A stretch of DNA of 22,295 bases from Butyrivibrio sp. UBA3740 (GCA_002372465.1 DFGW01000101.1:1-22295), one strand, 5' to 3'. Shown: positions 7,857 to 14,681, numbered from the stretch's first letter. The notes: generated by a model from the sequence alone, not told the origin. Made by a program: numbers and translations.

Positions 7857-8527
7857 TGAGAGTAGATGATCAAATGGAATTGGATTTGTCCGGAATGGAC
7901 ACTAAAATATCCGACGATATGAACACATGGGAGGAAGTAAACCTCCTTTATAACTCTGCACTGAAGCAGATAACAACCAAGATTGAGATCCTCAATGAGG
8001 AGTTTCAGGAGGTTCACAGATATAACCCCATTGAGCATGTAAAGGCTCGTGTAAAGACTCCTGAGAGCATTGTTAAAAAGCTTAAGAGGAATGGATACGA
8101 ATCCACCATTGAGAACATGGTTCGTTATGTCAACGATATTGCCGGAATCCGTATAATCTGTTCTTTTACCTCTGATATTTACAGGATTGCTGAGATGATC
8201 AGCAACCAGAAGGATATCCAGGTTCATACTGTCAAGGATTATATTATGAATCCCAAGCCCAGCGGATACAGGAGCTACCATATGATAGTTTCCCTGCCTG
8301 TTTACTTATCCGACAGGATTGTAAACGTAAAGGTGGAGATTCAGATAAGAACTGTCGCTATGGATTTCTGGGCTTCCCTGGAGCACAAGATCCAGTACAA
8401 ATTTGAGGGAATGGCTCCAAACCACATCAATTCGGAGCTCCATGAATGTGCTACCATGGTAGCTAATCTGGACGCCCGTATGCTTCAATTGAATGAGGAA
8501 ATCCTTTCCATAGAGGCAGGAAAGTAG
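7853..8527 (+). CDS. relQ: Small alarmone synthetase, (p)ppGpp synthetase RelQ/YjbM type
   Basis: 224 residues, the size of stand-alone RelQ-like enzymes; no HD hydrolase, TGS or ACT domain is present. The synthetase domain has HVKARVKTPESIVKKLKRNG (62-81), VNDIAGIRII with the metal Asp D95, DYIMNPKPSGYRSYH (129-143), VEIQIRTVAMDFWASLEHKI (161-180) with catalytic Glu E162. It transfers pyrophosphate from ATP to GDP or GTP, making ppGpp/pppGpp in the cytoplasm under wall or nutrient stress; RelQ enzymes are often allosteric tetramers. The ATG at 7853 overlaps the preceding stop by 4 nt; ATG 7856 or ATG 7874 are alternatives because AAGGA (7833-7837) is 15 nt from the first. Placement between glycosyltransferase and wall genes suggests, but does not prove, a link to envelope control. 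Confidence 0.92.
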   Translation: MMRVDDQMELDLSGMDTKISDDMNTWEEVNLLYNSALKQITTKIEILNEEFQEVHRYNPIEHVKARVKTPESIVKKLKRNGYESTIENMVRYVNDIAGIRIICSFTSDIYRIAEMISNQKDIQVHTVKDYIMNPKPSGYRSYHMIVSLPVYLSDRIVNVKVEIQIRTVAMDFWASLEHKIQYKFEGMAPNHINSELHECATMVANLDARMLQLNEEILSIEAGK

Positions 8528-8801
8528 ACAAGAGCCCGAAGCACTGACTGCTGAGGGGCCATTAATGAGGAGTGGCCAGACACATTTCTGTGCCCGGCCT
8601 ATTATGAAAAAATCTATCTTTCGTTATTATTGGTTGCCTTTCTTAAGACAGTTACAAATATACAAGATAATTATGAATAAAATATGAACACCACATGAAC
8701 AAATAGTAAAAGCGCACAACAAATCGCAATATCGTAATATAAACTTGTGTAATTTGCATAATAAATGCTAAGCTATAGGGGATGTAAAATAAGGAGAAGT
8801 C
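8528..8801. other. Intergenic region between relQ and the coiled-coil gene
   Basis: No ORF of note. The first 75 nt are GC-rich, with an imperfect hairpin GGCC-aga-CACA/TGTG-ccc-GGCC around 8573-8602 but no T-run after it, so I do not call a terminator. The rest (8640-8790) is strongly AT-rich. TTGTGT (8745-8750) lies 18 nt before TAAGCT (8769-8774), only a weak promoter match. The downstream gene has a strong ribosome binding site, AAGGAG (8791-8796). Confidence 0.5.
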
Positions 8802-9317
8802 ATGATTGGGGGTAAAATGGTGGAGAACTTTATGGACAAACTTGCAGAGAAAATAAGTGCTCAGGACATCATAAGAGCTAATGCTCAGGCTGAGGCGGCA
8901 GAAGCCGAGAGAACCAAACAGGAGGCGGAGCAGTATAAGCAGCAGTTTGAGGAGCTTCGTCAGAATGAACGGGCACACAGATCTGCAATAGAGGATACCA
9001 AAGCTTCACTTGAAGAGGCAAAGGAATTTATCCAGGAGACCCGGGAGTCTGTTGCTTCTCTTTCAAAGAGGATTGATGAGAATGAGAATCAGGTACACGA
9101 TGTTGGTGTACAGGTCTACAGAAATGTCCAGGCCATAGTAGAGAAGGGCCAGGAAAAAACAAAGGATGAATTCAAGGAACTAAACAGAAGGGGAGAGGCT
9201 ATTCAGGTCGCCATTGAGACAAAGAACAGTGCGGTTGTACCTCTTTTGGTAATAACTCTTCTGGTAGCAGGTGCAGACCTGGTTATTAATATATTGAGGA
9301 TTTTGGGAATTATTTAA
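8802..9317 (+). CDS. Tail-anchored coiled-coil protein of unknown function
   Basis: 171 residues; I do not recognise a named family. AAGGAG ends 5 nt before the ATG. Residues about 22-140 are almost entirely helical and charged, rich in Ala, Glu, Gln, Lys and Arg with heptad-like spacing (for example EAKEFIQETRESVASLSKRI, 72-91), so a coiled coil is likely. A single hydrophobic helix (about 145-166, VVPLLVITLLVAGADLVINI) ends the protein only five residues before the C-terminus. There is no signal peptide, so the coil should face the cytoplasm and the protein be tail-anchored. Its stop codon is directly followed by the ATG of the M23 peptidase gene, so the two are almost certainly co-expressed. 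A scaffold or regulator role for the wall hydrolase is an inference from position and topology only. Confidence 0.8.
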   Translation: MIGGKMVENFMDKLAEKISAQDIIRANAQAEAAEAERTKQEAEQYKQQFEELRQNERAHRSAIEDTKASLEEAKEFIQETRESVASLSKRIDENENQVHDVGVQVYRNVQAIVEKGQEKTKDEFKELNRRGEAIQVAIETKNSAVVPLLVITLLVAGADLVINILRILGII

Positions 9318-10907
9318 ATGAGTTTAGGAAACACAGTTTTTCGCAACAAGATAAAGATATGGTTTCTTCACTCTGCCCTTGTAGTTATCGTAGTTTGGAT
9401 ACTGTTTATGCCAAGCCTCGTTAAGTTTGAAAAGGGTGGAGACAACATTTTTACCGTAACACTTAACAACGTTTTGGTTGGAACAGCAGGTTCAAAGGAT
9501 GAAGCTTATGAGGCATACAGAAATGCAAGGCGTGCCATCGCTTCTGATGACGGAGAGCTGACCCTTGCAAGAGGCGATCTGGAGATCAAGGGTGATAATG
9601 TCCTTTGGGGCGAGGTGGATTCAGTCTCCGCCATGTCCAAGACTATGACAAAGATTCTTTCCACCAACGAGAGAAGCACTCTTAACAGGGCATACTCCAT
9701 CAAGATCAATGAGTATGCTGTTAACCTTGCCTCTATAGATGATGTTATGGGACTTCTTTCCACGGCTCTTTCTAAATTTGATGAGAAGAATCTCTTTGAT
9801 GTAAATCTGGTGCTGGATTCCGAGAGAGAGGTTAATGTTCTTACTCCTCAGGTTCAGAGCAGGGAAGAGATCAAGAAGGAAAAAGAGATTGAGAAGACCA
9901 GTATGCCACAGGCGGGATTTCAGGCTGAGCTGACTCAGATCGTTAACGATGCAAAGCCACTTGCCTACGACAGGGATTTCTCGGACTATGAGCTGGGACT
10001 CATGTCCATGGACTTTGCAGACAAGGTCGAGATTGTTGAAAGTTACCTTCCTGACAGCGAGATTACTTCCCTTGATGCAGCCATAGATGATGTTACCAAG
10101 GATAAAGAGACCAATCAGATTTACGAAGTTCAGTCCGGAGATACTCTTGGATCCATTGCTCTTAAGTTTGGACTTACAGTGGATGACCTTGTAAACATGA
10201 ATGAGACTCTTGAAAATGAGAGGACCATGATCCGTGTTCAGGATAACCTTATCGTTACAGTTCCTGAGCCAGAGCTTTCTGTGGTTTATACTCTGCAGGA
10301 ATACTATGAGGAGGACTACGAGGCAGAGGTTCAGTATGTGGACAACGACTCCTGGTACACCACTCAGTCAAAGGTTCTTCAGGAGCCTTCGGCAGGACAC
10401 AGAAAAGTAGTAGCTCTTGTCACATATACTGATAACAGCGAGAACAGCCGCGAGATTCAGAAGGAAGAAGTTACTTATCAGGCTGTTCCTAAGATAGTTG
10501 AAAGAGGAACCATCGTTCCGCCTACATATATCAAGCCTATTTCCGGTGGAAGACTTACATCCGGATTTGGAAGAAGAGCAAGGCCAACCAAGGGAGCCAG
10601 CAGCTACCATAAGGGTGTTGACTGGGCTACGCCAGTTGGTACTTCAGTAGTGGCTTCATCCACCGGAGTTGTTACAAGAGCCGGTTGGGGATCAGGCTAT
10701 GGATACTGCGTATACATAAGACACCCGGATGGAAGGGAGACCAGATATGGTCACCTGTCAAAGGTGCTTGTTTCGGTGGGCCAGTCTGTATCTCAGGGAC
10801 AAAGGATTGCTCTTTCGGGAAATACCGGTGTATCAACCGGACCTCACCTTCACTTTGAGATTTTGGTGGGTGGAAGTCAGGTTAATCCGCTTAATTACTT
10901 GAACTAA
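9318..10907 (+). CDS. Membrane-anchored M23 peptidoglycan endopeptidase with LysM and G5-like domains
   Basis: 529 residues. An N-terminal membrane helix (about 17-32, SALVVIVVWILFMPSL) is followed by about 230 residues that I cannot assign. Next come a LysM domain (about 266-313, IYEVQSGDTLGSIALKFGLT), a G5-like beta segment (about 320-395) and the M23 domain (about 409-529). Zinc and catalytic residues are intact: H431 and D435 in YHKGVDW, H479 in RYGHLS, H510 and H512 in GPHLHFE. It should therefore be an active lysostaphin-type endopeptidase that cuts peptide cross-bridges outside the membrane, with LysM binding glycan. The start codon follows the stop of the coiled-coil gene with no gap (TAAATG), and there is no strong ribosome binding site, so translational coupling is likely. 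No terminator follows; murA has its own promoter. Confidence 0.93.
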   Translation: MSLGNTVFRNKIKIWFLHSALVVIVVWILFMPSLVKFEKGGDNIFTVTLNNVLVGTAGSKDEAYEAYRNARRAIASDDGELTLARGDLEIKGDNVLWGEVDSVSAMSKTMTKILSTNERSTLNRAYSIKINEYAVNLASIDDVMGLLSTALSKFDEKNLFDVNLVLDSEREVNVLTPQVQSREEIKKEKEIEKTSMPQAGFQAELTQIVNDAKPLAYDRDFSDYELGLMSMDFADKVEIVESYLPDSEITSLDAAIDDVTKDKETNQIYEVQSGDTLGSIALKFGLTVDDLVNMNETLENERTMIRVQDNLIVTVPEPELSVVYTLQEYYEEDYEAEVQYVDNDSWYTTQSKVLQEPSAGHRKVVALVTYTDNSENSREIQKEEVTYQAVPKIVERGTIVPPTYIKPISGGRLTSGFGRRARPTKGASSYHKGVDWATPVGTSVVASSTGVVTRAGWGSGYGYCVYIRHPDGRETRYGHLSKVLVSVGQSVSQGQRIALSGNTGVSTGPHLHFEILVGGSQVNPLNYLN

Positions 10908-10916
10908 GCTATCGGT

Positions 10917-10945
10917 TTTACAAATCTATTTTATTGTGGTATAAC
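10917..10945 (+). promoter_or_regulatory. Promoter of murA
   Basis: TTTACA (10917-10922), 17-nt spacer, TATAAC (10940-10945); five of six consensus bases in each hexamer. The expected start site is about 30 nt upstream of the murA ATG at 10982, which has a modest GAGAG ribosome binding site at 10971-10975. Confidence 0.75.
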
Positions 10946-10981
10946 TAATAACTGTTCATAAAACAATAAAGAGAGATACCT

Positions 10982-12271
10982 ATGGAAAAATATGTGATAA
11001 AGGGCGGAAATCCCCTTGTGGGCGAGGTTTGGATAGGAGGCGCCAAGAACGCTGCACTGCCTATTCTTGCAGCTGCCACAATGACAGATGAGACCGTCTA
11101 TATAGATAACATGCCGGATGCTTCTGATACCAATGCCATGCTTCAGGCAATTGAGAGTATCGGCGCATTTGTTGAGCGGACCGGAAGACATTCAGTTAAG
11201 ATCAATGCCTCACAGATTCGCAATTATGCAATCGACAACGATTATATTAAAAAGATAAGAGCCGGCTACTACCTTTTAGGTGCCCTTCTTGGCAAGTACA
11301 AGAACGCCGGTGTTGCTCTTCCCGGGGGCTGTCATATCGGACTTCGCCCTATTGACCAGCATATCAAGGGATTCACAGCTCTTGGTGCAAAGGTAGCCAT
11401 GAGGGATATTATCCATGTTGAGGCTGAGAAACTAGTGGGAAACCACATCTATCTCGACGTTGTCAGCGTAGGAGCAACTATCAACATCATGATGGCAGCG
11501 ACTATGGCTGAGGGTAAGACCATCATTGAGAACGCGGCTAAGGAGCCCCATGTGGTTGATATTGCCAACTTCCTCAACAGTATGGGCGCCAACATTAAGG
11601 GTGCAGGTACAGATGTTATCCGTATCCGTGGTGTTGAGAAGCTCCATGGCACAGAATATACAATTATTCCTGATCAGATCGAGGCAGGCACATTTATGAT
11701 GGCAGCAGCAGCTACCAGAGGTGATGTGACGGTAAGAAATGTCATCCCCAAGCATTTGGAATCCATAAGTGCCAAGCTTGTTGAGATGGGATGCCAGATA
11801 CACGAGTCTGATGATGAAGTCAGGGTTGTGGCAACAAGAAGACTTCAGAATACTCATGTTAAGACACTTCCATATCCGGGTTACCCCACGGATATGCAGC
11901 CGCAGATCACAGTGGCTCTTGGCCTTGCCAGTGGTATCAGTATTGTTACGGAGAGTATTTTCGAGAGCCGCTTCAAGTATGTTGATGAGCTCACCAGAAT
12001 GGGAGCCAGTATAAAGGTTGAAGGAAGCTCAGCTATCATAGAAGGTGTTGAAGGCTACACCGGCGCAACAGTTTCCGCACCGGATTTAAGAGCAGGTGCT
12101 GCACTTGTCATCGCAGCCCTTACAGCAGAAGGCTTTTCTACTGTGGAAGATATCAAGTACATTGAGAGAGGCTACGAGGACTTTGAGATCAAGCTTCGTG
12201 AACTTGGAGCCCAGATCGAGAAGGTTGAAAATGACAGGGATGTGCAGAAGTTTAAGTTGAAGAATGCGTGA
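10982..12271 (+). CDS. murA: UDP-N-acetylglucosamine 1-carboxyvinyltransferase MurA
   Basis: 429 residues, standard length. It catalyses transfer of enolpyruvate from PEP to UDP-GlcNAc, the first committed cytoplasmic step of peptidoglycan synthesis. The conserved K22-N23 pair is in GGAKNAALP; the active-site loop PGGCHIGLRPID holds the catalytic cysteine C117, the residue alkylated by fosfomycin, so the Asp-variant associated with resistance is absent. IIPDQIEAGTFM and YPTDMQPQ with the general-base Asp are also present. The first residues MEKYVIKGG start the fold directly, supporting this ATG. A single murA copy is visible here; low-GC Gram-positives often carry two (murA1/murA2), and I cannot tell which this is. 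Own promoter upstream; a bidirectional terminator follows within 30 nt. Confidence 0.97.
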   Translation: MEKYVIKGGNPLVGEVWIGGAKNAALPILAAATMTDETVYIDNMPDASDTNAMLQAIESIGAFVERTGRHSVKINASQIRNYAIDNDYIKKIRAGYYLLGALLGKYKNAGVALPGGCHIGLRPIDQHIKGFTALGAKVAMRDIIHVEAEKLVGNHIYLDVVSVGATINIMMAATMAEGKTIIENAAKEPHVVDIANFLNSMGANIKGAGTDVIRIRGVEKLHGTEYTIIPDQIEAGTFMMAAAATRGDVTVRNVIPKHLESISAKLVEMGCQIHESDDEVRVVATRRLQNTHVKTLPYPGYPTDMQPQITVALGLASGISIVTESIFESRFKYVDELTRMGASIKVEGSSAIIEGVEGYTGATVSAPDLRAGAALVIAALTAEGFSTVEDIKYIERGYEDFEIKLRELGAQIEKVENDRDVQKFKLKNA

Positions 12272-12276
12272 TGCAT

Positions 12277-12408
12277 GAGCCATGCAAATACGAGTATAAA
12301 AACAGGACGAGAAGCAATTCTCGTCCTGTTTATTATATTCGTATTTATACGGCGACGCCGCGACAACGAGGAACAAGCGCAGCGGTTCCGAGTCTGCGTG
12401 CATGGCTC
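12277..12408. repeat. Inverted-repeat-bounded structured intergenic element
   Basis: GAGCCATGCA (12277-12286) is exactly inverted as TGCATGGCTC (12399-12408), framing the whole gap between the convergent murA and HD-GYP genes. Nested inside are AAATACGA (12286-12293) / TCGTATTT (12339-12346), the terminator stem, a perfect CGGCG-A-CGCCG palindrome (12350-12360) and GGAAC/GTTCC (12370-12374 / 12385-12389). The right half is clearly more GC-rich than the surroundings. Whether it is a dispersed element is not known from one copy. Confidence 0.6.
12300..12331. terminator. Bidirectional terminator between murA and the HD-GYP gene
   Basis: A perfect 14-bp stem, AAACAGGACGAGAA (12300-12313) with TTCTCGTCCTGTTT (12318-12331), closed by a GCAA tetraloop. 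On the minus strand the stem runs into five T residues; on the plus strand into TTTATTATATT. It can serve both convergent genes. Confidence 0.9.
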
Positions 12409-13493
12409 TAAATAATCTCCTGGATGTAAACCCCGGGACATTTGCTAAGATCAATGTAGTCGTTGCCAACCTTGATGGTGGGTCTTGACAGGTGAGTGTT
12501 GTTGATGAAGATGATCTCCCCGATTTCTCCTGTGTTAAGCCTTACAGTATTAAGAAGGTAGGTATTAACTATGTTGTGCAGGAAGGCTATTATCATCTCA
12601 GGGTCATAGCGCTGGAAACCCTCATCTTCAAACATTGAGATGGCAATAAATGGACACAGGGGACCTCTGTAATATCTTGCACTGGTCATGGCGTCGTAAA
12701 CATCGGCTATTGCCACCACCTTTGCAAATTTATCTATCTGTGGACCACGAAGCTTTAAGGGATAACCTGATGCATCGCATCTTTCGTGGTGCATCAGAGC
12801 AGCGTTCTTAACATGAGTACTTATATCAAGAGACCTCATGGCATCGTAACCCTTTTGTGGATGTGTTTTAACAAGGGTGTACTCGTCGTCAGTGAGCTGC
12901 CCCGGTTTTGTTATGATGCTGTCAGGAATCAGGAGTTTACCAATATCGTGGAAAAGACCTGCCTGAGTAGCAATCTCAATCTCTGCTTCGCCCCATTTAA
13001 GCCACTGAGCCAGGATGTTTGAGATAAGTGCAACATTGATACAGTGTGTGTAGGTTGCGTCGTCGTAAAGACGCAGGTTATGAAGCATATCAAAAATGTT
13101 GGAGGAGGTTCTTCCATTTCCTAAAAGCGAGTAGATGGGAGTCATCATCTCGTCCAGATCAAGATCTTTGTTTCCGTTTATTATGTCATTTATGGTGTGC
13201 TCGAATTTGCCGGCGCACTCTTCAAAATCATGTTTGAATTCTTTGAAATCTTCGGACTGCTTTAAACGCTCAGAATAAGTAAGCCCTGGGCTGGAAGGCT
13301 CCTTTTCGGGAGTTGTTTCTGCAGGGTTATCCTCAATTAGAACATCAATTATGGAGTAGAAAGCAAGTCTGGCGATATCTTTTTCTGTCAGAACAGTTCC
13401 TTTTTCGAGAAGTCTGCTGCTTGTTTCGATGGGAAAGACATCATTGGCCAGAACCATGCCGGGTAAAAGCTTCTTGGTAAGTACTCTCTTCAT
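12408..13493 (-). CDS. HD-GYP domain cyclic-di-GMP phosphodiesterase
   Basis: 361 residues. The N-terminal 55 residues (LLPGMVLANDVFP, then LEKGTVLTEKDIARLAFYSI) match the small domain often found before HD-GYP modules. A charged linker leads to the HD-GYP domain (about 140-340): H150 in YTHCINVAL, GLFHDIGKLLIPD with the H182-D183 dyad, H211 in KTHPQKGY, HHERCDASGYP (235-245), then VVAIADVYDAMTS (259-271). The metal ligands and the GYP triplet are intact, so activity is expected; the usual HHExxDGxGYP reads D-A-S-GYP here, one Gly changed to Ala. No receiver or PAS sensor domain and no membrane segment is visible, so it is cytoplasmic with unknown input. GAGG (13499-13502, minus strand) precedes the start by 5 nt. 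It is monocistronic, between a consensus promoter and a strong terminator. Confidence 0.94.
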   Translation of the reverse strand: MKRVLTKKLLPGMVLANDVFPIETSSRLLEKGTVLTEKDIARLAFYSIIDVLIEDNPAETTPEKEPSSPGLTYSERLKQSEDFKEFKHDFEECAGKFEHTINDIINGNKDLDLDEMMTPIYSLLGNGRTSSNIFDMLHNLRLYDDATYTHCINVALISNILAQWLKWGEAEIEIATQAGLFHDIGKLLIPDSIITKPGQLTDDEYTLVKTHPQKGYDAMRSLDISTHVKNAALMHHERCDASGYPLKLRGPQIDKFAKVVAIADVYDAMTSARYYRGPLCPFIAISMFEDEGFQRYDPEMIIAFLHNIVNTYLLNTVRLNTGEIGEIIFINNTHLSRPTIKVGNDYIDLSKCPGVYIQEII

Positions 13494-13540
13494 GAAAACC
13501 TCATGTCGTTGACGCAGAATCGTACAATACTGTGTAATTA

Positions 13541-13569
13541 ATTATAAATATGCATATAACCCTTGTCAA
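13541..13569 (-). promoter_or_regulatory. Perfect-consensus promoter of the HD-GYP gene
   Basis: Read on the minus strand: TTGACA (13569-13564), 17-nt spacer, TATAAT (13546-13541). All twelve consensus bases and the optimal spacing are present. The expected start site is about 40 nt upstream of the ATG. Confidence 0.9.
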
Positions 13570-13576
13570 ACAGGGC

Positions 13577-13605
13577 TTGACAGCCGTGTTTCCCGGTAAT
13601 AATAT
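13577..13605 (+). promoter_or_regulatory. Promoter of the FMN riboswitch-ribU transcript
   Basis: TTGACA (13577-13582), 17-nt spacer, TAATAT (13600-13605). The expected start site near 13612 leaves about 10 nt before the aptamer. The -35 is only 7 bp from that of the divergent HD-GYP promoter. Confidence 0.75.
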
Positions 13606-13621
13606 GATTGCATAAAATAAA

Positions 13622-13731
13622 TTCTTCGGGGCAGGGTGTGATTCCCAACCGGCGGTAGAGTCCGCGACCCACTTTGGTGGCTGATCTGGTGAAACTCCAG
13701 GACCGACAGTATAGTCTGGATGAGAGAAGAA
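13622..13731 (+). promoter_or_regulatory. FMN riboswitch (RFN element) aptamer
   Basis: The conserved RFN core is unmistakable: TTCGGGGCAGGGTGTGATTC, ACCGGCGGTAGAGTCCGCGACCC, TGATCTGGTGAAACTCCAG, GACCGACAGTATAGTCTGGATGAGAGAAG, here named by their key segments along 13625-13729. P1 is TTCTTC (13622-13627) with GAAGAA (13726-13731). It binds flavin mononucleotide and lies in the leader of the riboflavin transporter gene, the classic arrangement for feedback on flavin uptake. Confidence 0.97.
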
Positions 13732-13834
13732 GTGTAGAGCATCAGACGAGGTTCTCTCGAGTCGATGCGAACCTGTTATTTTCACTTAACGAGGTCCTTT
13801 CGAGTTTAGTGAAGAATAACTTCCTTGTTTTTTT
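13732..13834 (+). terminator. Riboswitch expression platform with regulated terminator
   Basis: The terminator stem runs from 13775 (GTTATTTTCACT) to 13820 (AGTGAAGAATAAC), about 12 bp at its base with one bulged G, then TTCCTTG and a seven-T run (13828-13834). Upstream elements can form an antiterminator (ACCTGTTA 13771-13778 with TAAC-g-AGGT 13787-13795) and an anti-antiterminator (AGGTTC 13749-13754 with GAACCT 13769-13774). This indicates control by transcription attenuation, off when FMN is bound. The remaining leader to 13892 is unstructured to my eye, apart from the AAGGAG ribosome binding site (13883-13888). Confidence 0.8.
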
Positions 13835-13892
13835 CCACTTTATCTCTCCTTCAAATCTGAATAACGAAACCCGATGAGAAAGAAGGAGAAAA

Positions 13893-14681
13893 ATGAATAA
13901 CTTGAAATCCGCTCTCGAAATGATCGTGGGCAACACACAGCACTTTGTAGCACTTTTGTTACTGATCCTGGCAGCTTTTGCCATCGCTTACTTTGCTGAG
14001 CGTCAGGCGCGCAAGCGTGAGATCAGACAGACCGGCGCAGTTGAGGACATGTTCAGCACCAGGAAGATTGCAATTATCGGTGTTTTCGCTGCAATCTCTT
14101 TTATCCTGATGCTCTTTGAGTTCCCACTTCCATTTGCACCGGCATTTTATAAGTTCGATTTCAGCGACATCCCCGCACTTATCGGTGGATTTGCAGCCGG
14201 ACCAATGGTTGCGGTTATGATCGAGTTCATCAAAGTGGTCCTTAACATCGCAATCCAGGGACCTACACCCGGATTCATCGGAGAGATTGCCAACTTTGTA
14301 GTTGGATCAGCCTTCGTAATTCCTGCAACAGTTATCTACAGATTTAAGAAGACAAGAAAGGTGGCCCTTATAAGCTGCATCACAGGTACACTTTGCATCA
14401 CCATCGTTGGTGCATCCCTGAATGCTTTCTTTTTGCTTCCTGCATATGCTGTTGCTTTCGGCCAGGGAATCGATTCATTCATCGCAGCAGGAACAGCCAT
14501 TAATCCTGCAGTTACAAACCTGTTCACCTTCTGCGCACTCTGCGTAGCACCTTTCAATCTTTTGAAGGGAGCTGTGGACAGCCTGCTTACATTCCTGGTT
14601 TACAAGCAACTCAGCCCGATCCTTAAGACAAATCCAAATCTTAAGAAAGCTGCAAAAACAGCAAATGCAAACGAAGCATAA
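13893..14681 (+). CDS. ribU: Riboflavin ECF transporter substrate-binding subunit RibU
   Basis: 262 residues, integral membrane protein. The S-component fold starts around residue 55 (RKIAIIGVFAAISFILMLFE) and holds the family signature YKFDFSDIPALIGGFAAGP (86-104), GFIGEIANFVVGSAFVIPA and several further helices. RibU binds riboflavin outside the membrane and works with the shared EcfT/EcfA modules, which are not in this window. Odd point: the first 50 residues add an extra membrane helix (about 17-35) and a basic loop (ERQARKREIRQ) not found in the roughly 200-residue RibU proteins I know. The start is supported by AAGGAG 4 nt upstream. The FMN riboswitch in its leader independently supports the substrate assignment. 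It is a single-gene transcript closed by the terminator at 14740. Confidence 0.93.
   Translation: MNNLKSALEMIVGNTQHFVALLLLILAAFAIAYFAERQARKREIRQTGAVEDMFSTRKIAIIGVFAAISFILMLFEFPLPFAPAFYKFDFSDIPALIGGFAAGPMVAVMIEFIKVVLNIAIQGPTPGFIGEIANFVVGSAFVIPATVIYRFKKTRKVALISCITGTLCITIVGASLNAFFLLPAYAVAFGQGIDSFIAAGTAINPAVTNLFTFCALCVAPFNLLKGAVDSLLTFLVYKQLSPILKTNPNLKKAAKTANANEA

Noticed and set aside
8573..8602. Terminator after relQ
   Set aside because: The hairpin is imperfect and has no T-run; recorded only as intergenic structure.
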